Assembly (NCBI GenBank): GCA_010094045.1
Contig: ML986610.1
Coordinates: 62,001-126,000, forward strand
DNA length: 64,000 nt
Direction: 5' to 3'
Origin: Lojkania enalia
Taxonomy: Eukaryota; Ascomycota; Dothideomycetes; Pleosporales
Position numbers and translations under genes: made by a program. Position 1 is the stretch's first letter. Every line of letters starts with the position of its first letter. Below the pieces are notes generated by a model, which saw nothing but the letters and a program-made list of their open reading frames with translations, searched no databases and was not told the origin of the DNA. Below, in pieces: positions 23,767-34,176 of this stretch.

Positions 23767-26700
23767 ATGCGTCTTTTGCAGCTCCAAGACGGTGGCGGGT
23801 TCAGCCTCGTCGAACGCAATGGCAATGACATACCACCTTATGCAATTCTTTCGCACACTTGGGGTTCAGAGGGCGAAGAGGTCACTTTCTCAGATATGAA
23901 ACATCATACATACAAAAGCAAGCCTGGCTACAATAAGATTCTCTTCTGCGGGGAGCAAGCAAAGCGGGACGGCCTACAATGCTTTTGGATGGATACCTGT
24001 TGCATCGACAAGTCCAGCAGCCAAGAGCTTTCAGAGGCCATCAACTCTATGTTCCACTGGTATCAGAGTGCAGAAAGATGTTACGTATATCTAGCCGACG
24101 TTTCAGATAGTTCTTCCGCTATCGAAGGCGAAAGCGTCCGGAGATGGAAGCCAGCATTCAAGAAAAGCAAATGGTTCACTCGCGGCTGGACCCTCCAAGA
24201 GCTCATTGCTCCTGCATCAGTTGAGTTTTTCTCTAGGGAAGGAACATGCCTCGGCAATAAACAATCTTTGGAACCGACTCTCAACGAGATCACAGGAATT
24301 GCGCCTGAAGCCATTAGGGGGGCCCCCTTATCCCAGTTCAGTATAGGAGAGCGATTTTCATGGGCGATGGAACGCAAGACGACGCGTGAAGAGGATGCAG
24401 CATACTGTTTGCTGGGTATCTTCGACATTCAAATGCCACTTCTATATGCCGAAGGGCGGGAAAAGGCGCTAAAGCGGCTTAAGAAAGAGATTAGAGAGCA
24501 TACCGACAGTCGCGTTTTGTCTCTTAATGGAGAACAAAATCGAATGCTGCTAAACTCGCTGCGGTTTGATCAAATCGATGCACGCCAGTTGACCATTAAA
24601 AATGCTCATGCCAAAACGTGCAAATGGCTCTTGGAAAAGTCCGAGTACCTTGAGTGGCTAGAAATCAACAGATTAAATGAGCATCATGGCTTTTTATGGA
24701 TCAAGGGAAAGCCTGGAACTGGAAAATCGACGTTAATGAAGTTTGCCATTGCTAATGCACGTAGTACGATGAAAGGAACTATCGTGATATCTTTCTTCTT
24801 CAATGCTCGAGGCGAGGACTTGGAGAAGTCATCGATTGGGGCATATCGATCACTGCTCCTACAACTCCTAGAACGACTTCCAGCGCTCCGCTGCGTCTTC
24901 GACTCGCTTGGTCTTTCATCTTCGAGCATTAGTACAAATTACCAATGGAGCGTCGAATCACTTAAATCGCTATTGGAGCATACCATCCAAAATCTTGGAG
25001 ATTCTTCTGTAGTCTGCTTTATTGATGCCCTAGATGAATGCGAAGAAGGGGAGATCCGAGATATGGTACAGTTTTTTGAGCGAATAGGCGAGATTACTGT
25101 GTCGTCCAGTGTCCTCTTCCGAGCCTGTTTCTCAAGTAGGCACTACCCGCACATTACGATCCAGAAAGGACTAGATCTGGCTCTAGAAGGGCAAGAAGGA
25201 CACATCCAGGATATCACAAACTACCTGAAAAGTGAACTGAAGATTGGGCGGAGTGAGATGGCGCAGCAGATCCGATCCGAGCTTCAATACAAGGCCTCAG
25301 GTGTTTTCATGTGGGTCGTTCTCGTTGTAAGGATCCTAAATAAAGAATATGACAGTGGCCGGGTTCATGCACTACGGCGGAGACTCCAGGAGATCCCTAG
25401 CGACCTACATAGACTATTTCGTGATATCTTGACACGCGATTCGAACAACAGAGACGAATTAGTTCTGTGTATCCAGTGGGTACTTTTTTCGAAGCAGCCA
25501 TTAAGTCCGGAGCAGTTGTATCTTGCCATCCTTTCCGGACTCGAGCCTGACGAAATCTCAAGATCGAATCCTGATGAAATCACAAAAGACGTGATCAAAC
25601 GATTTATACTCAACTCCTCGAAAGGGCTGGCCGAGATTACGACATCCAATTTCCAGAAGGTCCAGTTCATTCATGAGTCAGTAAGAGAGTTTCTCCTAAA
25701 AGAAGACAGCCTTAGAAGCATCTGGCCTGATCTTGGAAACAATTTTCATGGCCAAAGTCATGAACGACTAAAGCAATGCTGTCTCACCTACATGGGCATA
25801 GATGTTTATACTGCTCTAAGCATCCCAGAGAGTCTTCCAAAAGCTTCATTGCCACAGGCTGCAGACTTACGCAAGTCAGCTGCTGATGCATTTCCCTTCC
25901 TGGAGTACGCCGTACGTAATGTGCTATATCACGCAAACACAGCCGAAGGACGCGGTATTACCCAAGCAAATTTTATCCACAGCTTCCCGCGTTGGCAATG
26001 GATTAAACTGTCCAATCTGCTTGAAAAGCACGAGATCCGTAGGCATACAGAAGATATGACTGTTTTGTATCTACTAACAGAGTATAATATGTCAAATCTT
26101 GTCAGAATTTATCCATTTGTTTTACAATGCCTTGAAGTAGAAAATGAGCGTTACGGGCTTCCGCTTTTCGCGGCTATTGCGACTAGGAGTAAGGAAGCTC
26201 TCCAGGCGCTCATAGAAGGGATTACAGCAGACTGGTCAACAAGGAGTCAATATGGCGAGCTGTACAAAGAAGTCTGCGAGTATGAAGGAATGGGGGAAAG
26301 CCTTGGGCGTGACTTTGTATTCTCACGACAACGGAGTATTCTTTCATACCTAGTAGAGTACGGGAATATAATACTCATTAAGATTGTGCTAGAGACACGG
26401 AAGATCGATATTGACGCGAAGGATAAGAAAGGTGAAACAGTCTTACAAAAGATGGCAGAGAAGGGGAATGAGACTATCGTGGATTTACTGATCGACAATG
26501 GTGCCGACGTCAACGCGCAGGGTGGACTCTACGGCAGCGCACTCCAGGCAGCTTCAGAAAAAGGCCACGAGCAGATTGTGAAGCTACTACTCGACAAGGA
26601 CGTGGACGTCAACGCGCAGGGTGGACGGTACGGCAGCGCACTCCAGGCGGCTTCAGAAAAAGGTCACGAGCAGATTGTGAAGCTGCTGTTGGACGAGAAT

Positions 26701-27267
26701 GCCGACGTCAACGCGCAGGGTGGACGGTACGGCAGCGCACTCCAGGCAGCCTCAACAAACGGTTACGAGCAGATTGTGAAGCTGCTGCTCGACAAGGACG
26801 CGGACGTCAATGCGCAGGGTGGACGGTACGGCAGTGCCCTCTACCAAGCCTCAGCAAGCAGCCACGAGCAGATTGTGAAGCTGCTGCTCGACAGGGACGC
26901 TAACGTCAATACGCAGGGTGGGTGGCACGGCAGTGCACTCCAGGCAGCTTCAGAAAAAGGCCAGGAGCAGATTGTGAAGCTGCTGCTCGATAAGAACGCC
27001 GACGTCAACATGCGGGGCGGACGGTACGACAGCGCACTCCAGGCAGCTTCAGCAAAAGGTCACAAGCAGATTGTGGGACTACTGCTGGACAAGAACGCCG
27101 ACGTCAACGCGCAGGGTGGACACCACGGCAGCGCACTCCGGGCAGCCTCAGCAAGAGGCCACGAGCAGATTGTGAAGCTGCTACTCGACAAGGATGCCAA
27201 CGTCAACGCGCAGGTTAGAGACTACGGCAGCGCACTCCAGGCAGCCTCAGCAAGAGGCCACGAGTAG
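23767..27267 (+). CDS. HET-NACHT-ankyrin NLR-like protein
   Basis: A single exon of 1166 codons. Residues 1-240 form a HET domain: MRLLQLQDGGGFSLVE, YAILSHTWG, CFWMDTCCIDKSSSQELSEA and GWTLQELIAP. This is the heterokaryon-incompatibility effector that triggers cell death when the receptor is activated. A NACHT NTPase follows, with Walker A GKPGTGKS at 314-321 and Walker B VCFIDALDE ending at 424, then a helical linker with a QFIHESVREFLL motif. From residue 913 there are eight 33-residue ankyrin repeats of near-identical sequence (99-nt units from 26503). The last one is cut at its 24th codon by TAG at 27265, where the other copies read CAG or AAG. About 30 nt of repeat continues past the stop. 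Fungal STAND proteins of this design detect non-self. The gene is otherwise intact; whether the truncated form is functional is unknown. Confidence 0.92.
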   Translation: MRLLQLQDGGGFSLVERNGNDIPPYAILSHTWGSEGEEVTFSDMKHHTYKSKPGYNKILFCGEQAKRDGLQCFWMDTCCIDKSSSQELSEAINSMFHWYQSAERCYVYLADVSDSSSAIEGESVRRWKPAFKKSKWFTRGWTLQELIAPASVEFFSREGTCLGNKQSLEPTLNEITGIAPEAIRGAPLSQFSIGERFSWAMERKTTREEDAAYCLLGIFDIQMPLLYAEGREKALKRLKKEIREHTDSRVLSLNGEQNRMLLNSLRFDQIDARQLTIKNAHAKTCKWLLEKSEYLEWLEINRLNEHHGFLWIKGKPGTGKSTLMKFAIANARSTMKGTIVISFFFNARGEDLEKSSIGAYRSLLLQLLERLPALRCVFDSLGLSSSSISTNYQWSVESLKSLLEHTIQNLGDSSVVCFIDALDECEEGEIRDMVQFFERIGEITVSSSVLFRACFSSRHYPHITIQKGLDLALEGQEGHIQDITNYLKSELKIGRSEMAQQIRSELQYKASGVFMWVVLVVRILNKEYDSGRVHALRRRLQEIPSDLHRLFRDILTRDSNNRDELVLCIQWVLFSKQPLSPEQLYLAILSGLEPDEISRSNPDEITKDVIKRFILNSSKGLAEITTSNFQKVQFIHESVREFLLKEDSLRSIWPDLGNNFHGQSHERLKQCCLTYMGIDVYTALSIPESLPKASLPQAADLRKSAADAFPFLEYAVRNVLYHANTAEGRGITQANFIHSFPRWQWIKLSNLLEKHEIRRHTEDMTVLYLLTEYNMSNLVRIYPFVLQCLEVENERYGLPLFAAIATRSKEALQALIEGITADWSTRSQYGELYKEVCEYEGMGESLGRDFVFSRQRSILSYLVEYGNIILIKIVLETRKIDIDAKDKKGETVLQKMAEKGNETIVDLLIDNGADVNAQGGLYGSALQAASEKGHEQIVKLLLDKDVDVNAQGGRYGSALQAASEKGHEQIVKLLLDENADVNAQGGRYGSALQAASTNGYEQIVKLLLDKDADVNAQGGRYGSALYQASASSHEQIVKLLLDRDANVNTQGGWHGSALQAASEKGQEQIVKLLLDKNADVNMRGGRYDSALQAASAKGHKQIVGLLLDKNADVNAQGGHHGSALRAASARGHEQIVKLLLDKDANVNAQVRDYGSALQAASARGHE

Positions 27268-27294
27268 ATTGCGAAGCTGCTGCTCGTGTGGAGA
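26503..27294 (+). repeat. Eight tandem 99-bp ankyrin-coding repeats
   Basis: Units start at 26503 and every 99 bp to 27196. Each encodes a variant of DVNAQGGRYGSALQAASEKG followed by HEQIVKLLLDKDA. Variation concentrates at a few positions (for example the residues after QGG and after AAS), which are likely ligand-contact sites. The array decays beyond about 27290. Confidence 0.95.
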
Positions 27295-27506
27295 ATACGA
27301 CCGCTTATCCACGTAGCTTCAGGACGCCACGCTCAAACATTTATATTGATATATCTTACAATCATTTATCTATTATTCTCTCTATTTCATAGAGGGCCGG
27401 GGATCGTTATGGATATATAGTCTGCTGATCCGCTACAACGAAACTTCGAGCATATTCTCGATCAAGTGATGGGGTGGCCACGAGTCGAATTACGTATTAA
27501 ATATTT

Positions 27507-27640
27507 GCCACTTGAGTCTGGCCAAAGGCAGATAAACATCTCGATCACGCTAACAGGAAGGGCAGCTGACACGCTCTAGACAGACTCTTTCGAGCTCGAG
27601 CTATAATGGAGGAGCATCTTCTGGTACTGTTATAAATCAC
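27507..27640 (+). repeat. Diverged repeat A, inverted copy 2
   Basis: Partner of 20462-20579 in opposite orientation, with shared blocks CCACTTGAGTCTGGCCA, CGCTCTAGAC and GAGCTC. A short open stretch (PLESGQRQ..) is conserved between the copies, which suggests that both derive from a coding part of a mobile element. Confidence 0.7.
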
Positions 27641-27769
27641 GTGGCTGCACTAATAGCGCTCTAAGGGACACGTCAAGTGAGATGCTAGGGCTTTTCTTAC
27701 GAGCTTTTATACAGGTATAGGCCTAGGAGCTATGGGCTAGGCTTGCTTGACTGATATAATTAAAGTATA

Positions 27770-28234
27770 CCGCTACTATTAAGTTAATAAGACATGCAGG
27801 GTTGTTTTACACTAGCCAGAATTGGTGAACACTTTTATACAAGTACCGATCTATAAAGCGATCCTACATGAATTTGCGTGTTACAGCAGATATATAGCTA
27901 ATAATAACTTTCGAGTATTATAGAGAGATGATTAGGCTCGGATAATACCTTTTTATAAGCACTAAGAGTGGTAAGAGCTTAATAGGAGTGCTGTGGTGAA
28001 AGAACTGCATCATATTATGAAAAGAGGCTTTACGCAAATTAAGCCGGAAGGCGACCAACACAAGTATAATCTTTAGGGAGGGGGCTTCTGAATATTTAGA
28101 GATAGCTGTAGCACATGATGTATATAAAATTGTAGTAAACACTAAGGTGTACATAGATTCTGAATCACTTGAAGTCGAAGTCCCCTTTCATATTTCTTGG
28201 CACAGCGGCTTCTCGCCACGTAGGGAGGGACGTT
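27770..28234 (+). repeat. Repeat family B, copy 1
   Basis: This is similar over about 460 bp to 42200-42668 in the same orientation. Shared blocks include CATGCAG, TTTACA.TAGCCAG, TATAGTAAAC-like sequence and a well-conserved right end: CTTGAAGTCGAAGT at 28168-28181 and CACGTAGGGAGGGACGTT at 28217-28234, with 49 nt between their starts in both copies. The right end looks like a DNA-transposon terminal repeat; no matching inverted left end was seen. Confidence 0.75.
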
Positions 28235-28248
28235 ATGTTTCTACCCAC

Positions 28249-29283
28249 TCAACGAATGGTAGGTTCAGCATCCCATTGGCTTCGTCCCAGGCCCCTGAAT
28301 CTACTCGACCCTTTCTCACTCTTCCTACTCTTCCTTCGAGAATCATCTTTGGCCTGACTCAAAGTTACAACGGGCTTTCGATGCGAACCATCACCGCCCC
28401 TCTCATCATCCCTAGCAAAGATCTGCAGGCCTCGAAGGTGCGTATCCTTCCCATTCTGATGATTTTCCAGGATTCGGATTTGTACGAGATGTGCTTTGAG
28501 CGTGGGTACCTTCGCCCTCTTTTCCTTGCGCTGCGGTATCGCTGGAGAAGCATTCGGCGTAAGATTCTGGAGGGCACGGCGAGGATGGTTTCGAAGGAGT
28601 GTGCTATTCGGTGTCTGCTGTTGTTGTTGTTGATGCTGGAGGATTGGCGTTGTTTGATCCACTACCATGGGCTCGCCATTGCCTGCTCCTAGCCCCACTC
28701 CTTCAGCCCCCACCCTGGGTCGATTATTCTCAAAATCCGAGCCATCATCCTCTAAAGCTTCGGCTAGATGCTGGATCACTGCATCCTCGCCATTCAATTC
28801 CTCGCCCGAGTCCGATTCGGAATCTGTATCGCCCACACCAGAGAAATCGGCCCAAATCCATCCCCTCGGCTGCTCCAACCTCATCTCCCCCCATTCTACG
28901 AGGTCGTTTCCTCCGCTACCGGCCAGGAACACTATGCGCGTCGGCGTGTAGGACTCATCGAGATTGAAATCCAAATATAGCCTCAACCCTACAATCCTCA
29001 CCAGCTTGAAGAAGTGGATATTTAGCCAATGTGGCTGCGGGCCGTCAGACTGCCAGAACAGGTTCGTAGAGGGATTGCGTAGTTGCGGGATCGAGCAGCC
29101 TGGCTTGCTACTCGAGACAGTCCAGCTAGCCAGTGTGCTAATTTCGCGGAAATTTGGCGGGATCGGCGTGTTTAGGTCGTCGTCGTGGGGGAGGGCGAGC
29201 TGTTCTTCCTCTTCCTCCTCTTCCTCGAGCTCTTCGTCGGAGAGGCCAGTGACGTCATTTTCTAGCACTTCTTCGGGATCCAT
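28249..29283 (-). CDS. APC10: Anaphase-promoting complex subunit 10 (APC10/Doc1)
   Basis: A substrate-recognition subunit of the APC/C ubiquitin ligase, acting with Cdc20/Cdh1 to bind destruction boxes. One exon from the ATG at 29283 gives 344 aa. An acidic N-terminal tail precedes the DOC domain: EISTLASWTVSSSKPGCSIPQ, LRNPSTNLFWQSDGPQPHWL and LDESYTPTRIVFLAGSG. The domain is interrupted by a long low-complexity insert with a poly-Gln run and then resumes with LKAHLVQIRILENHQNGKDTHLRGLQIFAR. The protein ends in Ile-Arg, the known IR tail by which APC10 docks on Cdc27/APC3. The stop codon lies 15 nt from the end of repeat B copy 1. The reading frame is open upstream of the ATG but without another ATG. 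Confidence 0.93.
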   Translation of the reverse strand: MDPEEVLENDVTGLSDEELEEEEEEEEQLALPHDDDLNTPIPPNFREISTLASWTVSSSKPGCSIPQLRNPSTNLFWQSDGPQPHWLNIHFFKLVRIVGLRLYLDFNLDESYTPTRIVFLAGSGGNDLVEWGEMRLEQPRGWIWADFSGVGDTDSESDSGEELNGEDAVIQHLAEALEDDGSDFENNRPRVGAEGVGLGAGNGEPMVVDQTTPILQHQQQQQQTPNSTLLRNHPRRALQNLTPNASPAIPQRKEKRAKVPTLKAHLVQIRILENHQNGKDTHLRGLQIFARDDERGGDGSHRKPVVTLSQAKDDSRRKSRKSEKGSSRFRGLGRSQWDAEPTIR

Positions 29284-30276
29284 GGCTGGGTTGCCGGCAT
29301 TGCTATCGGGGATAAGGTCTGGCAATGCTAGGCGGGGTTGTTGTGGAAGAGAGGGTGGGATGTGGGGTTGTGTTTGTTTGTGGCACGGGGAACGTGCAGA
29401 TGTGGCGTCTTGCGCTTGAAGGATTCCGAACCTTGCAGAACACGGAATTCCTCCTCCACTTTGAACAATCCGTGTGCTTAGATAAAGGAGATCGGAGAAT
29501 CAGTTAGATGTCTTCTAAATGTGGTAATTACTGAGAGACTAAGGCTAGTTGCGGGTATCTGGATATTCTCATTTCCGAGCTCTTAATACTACCATCCTCT
29601 CTCGTCACGAGATTGAAGCTCATTGACTCCCATTTTTCTACTAATCATCTCCTTTCACAGTGCTCATGATCGAAACACGCGCCGCTTCGGCGTGGGTACA
29701 CCGCAGGAACAAGGCTAGGTGTATGATCAACGACTGAATGGCTGCGCCTCGAAGGCCGCTACTATTTGCTTTTCGTGTACTATGCCTATCTCTATCCACC
29801 TTGCAGCATCACTAGCCTCTGACACGGCGAATGCGGCGAACTTGGCGATATAGTCGATATCACAATTTGAATTCCCTCTTGCTACCCCCTGGAGCTTCTG
29901 TAGCGCTTATGTCGTGACTCCCTAGCAGCCCCGAAATGGAACTGTCTCCTAGCAGGGCGAAACCCTACGTAGTGGCACGAAGAAAAACAAATATCACTGA
30001 CCAAAACGTCGTCTGTACTATGCAATAGTGTTCCCCCGCTATTTGCGCAGGTAATATGCCGTCGTCTCACCGTATAGCTCCTCAGGCTGTCCTCCGAACA
30101 GCCAGCCGCTCTCAACCGTAGGCTCATGGTCTCCTCCGGTATATCTTCATTGTGTGTACATCCACACCCTCCACCGGTTCTCCCCATTTGTATTGATGTT
30201 CCGTCACATCGCTCTTGGAATGAAGCAGTCCTTTCCCCCCCTCAATTTGTGGTCCCTCGAGCTCTGATCTCTAGGG
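29284..30276. other. Intergenic region between divergent APC10 and the PTH11-like gene
   Basis: Promoters of both genes are expected here. No further coding signal was recognised. Confidence 0.5.
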
Positions 30277-31731
30277 ATGGCCATACACGATGCCGACTCC
30301 TTGACGCGCCGTGGAGAACACCAGGCCAATGTCGCCATAGCTTTCCTCATCGTTACGTGGGTTTTTGTTGCGCTGCGAGTATGGACCCGCGCCTACGTGA
30401 TCGCCAACTTCGGTTGGGATGACGGAACTATTGTCATGGCTGCTATTGTATTCAGCATCTACTGCGCTACAATGCTGTATATTGAATCGAATGGCGGGGG
30501 AACTCACATAACCAGCGTCAGCCAATTGGTCATGCTCACGAAGGTCAGTGTGTACGTTCGGAATTTGTGACCCAGACTGACCATATCCCAGTGGGCAATT
30601 GTCGGCGAAGCGACGTACATTATCACGGTAAATCGATCTTATTCCCTCATGCCATGATTTATACTAAGCAATTAGATCATGGTCATGAAGATTTCTCTTG
30701 GCATCTTCTTTGCACGAATAGTAGTGAAAACATGGCAGCTTTGGACAATCTATTTCACGGTCGCCGTTAACATCCTCTCATCCGCAGCCTCCTTCTTCTA
30801 TTGTCTTTTTCGATGTGGCACGAATCTTGACGCCTATGTGTTCTATCAACTCGCCGACAAGTGCACTCCTCGGGCATTGGATAGGTTTTTTGCGTACCAG
30901 CAGGCTTCGTTTACTACCCTCACCGACTGTATCTTCGCCACGCTTCCTATTTTCATATTGTGGAATTCATCCATGGATACCACTTCTAAGATATCAGTTG
31001 GTCTGATACTCTCGCTCGCGGCACTGTACGTTTTCTCCAAGAAGAAAGCGGCACCCTCTTACTTTCCCTAGTGGCTCTATCTGTTCGATGATTCGCTTTC
31101 AGTATGTCGATGGATTGACTCAAATCGACGATTTTTTCTGTAAGCGGCACTTGAATCTTCAAGCGATTTCTGACTATGAAAACAAGGGAACGCGACGAAC
31201 ATAGCTATCTGGTGTAAGTGAAAGAGGAACGGTGCAATAGTGCGGCTAACAAAAACTGTAGCGACAATAGAGCCCGGAACCGGAATAATAGCTAGTTGTC
31301 TCGCTACATTACGTCCGTTCTTGAAATCCTTCGTTAGCACTGTGCGGTCAATACGCTCATCCGCGTTGCTGTCCGAAAAGCGATCATCGCGCTCGAACTT
31401 ATCAGCCGTCAACTCAGCAAACCAGCAGAATAGCGCTGAGAACAACCTGATACATCCGAACATGAACTGTTATCGAAACAGCACTGAAGCTGAACAGACT
31501 TGTCGTGACGATGGGTCGCCTGAAATGACAGATTTTAGCAAGAGGAAAGGGAGCGCCGGCCACATCCTCACCCAAGCTGAACCAGTCATTAGCCCATGGC
31601 CATCAGAACAAAATCAAAGAACTTACCCAAAAACTCCACGCAAATCATACAGTCGCAGTGCCAGCGATAGATATGCACTCGACCGACCACTGCCGCCATT
31701 ACCGCTAGATCCACCCGAAAGGCCTAAGTAG
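30277..31731 (+). CDS. PTH11-like integral membrane protein (fungal rhodopsin-fold domain)
   Basis: Six exons: 30277-30543, 30592-30627, 30676-31025, 31072-31139, 31187-31213 and 31262-31731. They are in phase throughout and give 405 aa. Seven hydrophobic segments are visible, with family landmarks GWDDGTIV, the IVGEATYI segment, KISLGIFFARI, FRCGTNLDAYV, TDCIFATLPIFILW, TSKISVGLIL and the junction-spanning ATNIAIWSTIEPGTGIIA. These are typical of the large Pezizomycotina membrane family related to the PTH11 receptor. The C-terminal ~130 residues are hydrophilic, ending in a proline-rich PLPPLPLDPPERPK. There is no N-terminal CFEM domain. A receptor-like role at the plasma membrane is inferred from the family; the ligand is unknown. 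Confidence 0.88.
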
Positions 31732-33096
31732 TTTGACGCCGATGTTGCGCCATAATCCGGCTTTCATACGTTGTTCATCGGGCGAGAACTCTTATTTGGT
31801 CATGTGGGCAGGGTGGACTCATTTGCATTCCTACGCTGCGATTTTTCTCGCGTCATTTTTTCTTCTTTTTTCGCGTGGTTTCAGATACCAAAGTACGGGA
31901 CATGATACTGCTTTCGTGCCCTCCTGCATATGTGATAGTGGCACATATCTAGCGTCCACTTCCCCAAGCTCTTCCTTGCGCGTATGTATTTACCTTTTTC
32001 TTTTTTTTTTTTGGGCACCTTGCTCAACGTACACCACGATGGGTTGACAGCTGCACGACGCTAGTCGGTGCTTTTTCGTTTCGGGTTTGACAATTGGCTA
32101 TTATAACTGGATGTATGTGTGCTGGCTGTGGCTGAACACCACTAGCTTGGATGGACAACATATGATTTCCCGATTAGGAGACGTACATGTGACGGAGCGA
32201 AACTATCTACATAGTGTCAGACGTTGGGTCTAGAGCTTTTGAGGTGTGCGGCGCACTTAGCGCGTTTTGGGATTTCATGGGAGGGAAAGTTTTGACACGA
32301 AGATGGTATATTGCTTTTTCATTTTGTGCTGATAGGGTTTTAGTCATGTACTATACGGCGTATGATGTTTTTGGGATTCGTAGGTTGTTTGATGGGCTGT
32401 TTTTGTCGAGGGCGTGTATTGGATCTGTGTATAGCAGGGGTCTTTCTGTGTAAACGCATGGAATCGGAATATTTGTCAATGAGTCGTTTCGCGGTTTTCC
32501 TCATTGTAATCATGTCTGCTACTAGAATACCTAGCTCCAAGGCTATACTCGGCTTTGCCTTCTTCCGCGGCATTCCTTTTTGTGAATCCCCACGCTCACT
32601 ACATACGCTAAATTGCAAGGCTTGCGGATCTCAGCGCAGAATGGACCGCAGTCGAGGCGTCGATCCATTCTTAGCAGTCACCCCTGCGGACATGTTGTTT
32701 GTCATGGTCGCTAGATTTCGTAGATGATACGAGGGTATTCGTGACGTGGGGAGAGATAAGCCGCTACAATTTGTCCGCGCACTAAGTTTTGGAGCCCAAT
32801 GGAGGGATACATAAATCAGGAGTCGAGTGTGTGGGATTAATCGACGTGTTATGTTTCATATGGAATGGCGGGATGCTTGACTTCGCGTATATAGGCGCGG
32901 ACTTGATTATGTACATGAGGTCGACTAAGTGGATGGGTTGGCGGTTATGTAAAGTTGAGTATCGGATCCTCGAATATCGTCGTTCTTCAACGCCAAACCG
33001 AACTAGAGATCCATGAAGTGTTTCCACGAAGTACATGAAAAATGGTTTGGTGTAGAGCTATCGTGACATGAGTTTACTTATATCTGGTTCTACTAT
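31732..33096. other. Intergenic region, no gene recognised
   Basis: It holds the 3' flank of the PTH11-like gene and short overlapping open frames without any domain signature. Confidence 0.5.
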
Positions 33097-33250
33097 ATAG
33101 CGCTCCTTCCTACCCTTATCTAATATAGCTTACTATTAAATTTAGGAATCTAGTCTATTTAATCTGCTATTAATCTATCTTAGTAAACTATGGCTAATAT
33201 TATCCTACTAGCTATTAAGTATCTTTCTACCTACACTAGGAAGGAGCTAT
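33097..33250. mobile_element. Possible MITE with 14-bp terminal inverted repeats
   Basis: The left end at 33097-33112 and the reverse complement of the right end at 33237-33250 match over CTCCTTCCTA plus ATAG, with a 2-nt gap. The ~150-bp interior is AT-rich and non-coding. The size and structure fit a miniature inverted-repeat element; a target duplication could not be confirmed. Confidence 0.45.
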
Positions 33251-33504
33251 CTAACTAACAGCACCACTCATATTTCTACGGAACTCAAGAATAAGAGCAG
33301 GTTAATTTCAGATCCAATACATATTGAGCGGAATAGAGCGGCTTCCAAGTGCATGTTGGGAGTGGTCGCAAAACGTAGACGAAGAATAGCAGCATACAAT
33401 AGTTCTAACGAGTACATTCGAGGAAGCAATAAAGAATAGCACCTTGCCTCTGCTAGCTAGAATAGTGAAGAATGGCTACTAAATAAAAGAAGAATCTTGC
33501 CACA

Positions 33505-34176
33505 TCCCACCTTTGCAGCTGGCTCTTACCTAGGACAGGTGGGAAGTTGCTAAGTACTTTCTCGAACTGGGGGTCGACGTTAATGTTCGTTACATGGATA
33601 GTACTCCATTGCAAAGTTAGTGCTATAAAAGGGAACCTTAGCATTGCAAAGAGGTTACTCGCAAAAGACGCGGACGTGAAAGCGAGGCCAACAACCTATC
33701 ATGGGGTAATGGCTCTTTAATATGCAGCAATTCGTGGTCACTTTGAACTAATGAAGAAATTTTTGTAGAGAAGAGCGGACATCAACGACCACAGGAGTAA
33801 GTACAAAGATCGAACTGCTCTAGAAGGAGCGGTGGAACATGGCCGATTAGACATAATCGCGTTTCTGCTTGCAGCAGGGGCCAAAGTACGAGGAAAATAA
33901 AACAAGAACTACCGAAGATTTGTCTACCGAACCTGGACGGAGGGCCATCATGCTGTCGCACCCCAGATACAAAGATTGAAACCGGATAATTATGGACAAG
34001 ACGATGTCGAGAGTACCAATACAATTATTAAGCCAATTTACAAGGAGGAGTTATTATATAGAGACGATGAACTTGAGAGCATGTATGGTTAGGAAGAGTA
34101 CGAAGCTATTCAGTACGACCGTCTTCAGAGAAATTTTTTTCTTGATCGCGAGCTCAAGGAGCAATATTATAGGTAA
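33505..34176 (+). pseudogene. Decayed ankyrin-repeat protein, C-terminal part
   Basis: Fragments of ankyrin repeats can be read across frames: EVAKYFLELGVDVN near 33543, GNLSIAKRLLAKDADVKA near 33630, AAIRGHFELMKKFL near 33725, ADINDHRSKYKDRTALEGAVE near 33778 and HGRLDIIAFLLAAGAKVRGK near 33840. A hydrophilic C-terminus follows (DDELESMYG, stop, EEYEAIQYDRLQ) and ends at TAA 34174-34176. There is at least one frameshift near 33610 and several internal TAA/TAG codons, mostly where CAA or CAG would be expected. It is not translatable as one protein. It resembles the C-terminal ends of fungal NACHT/ankyrin proteins but is not a copy of the perfect repeats at 26.5 kb. Confidence 0.82.
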
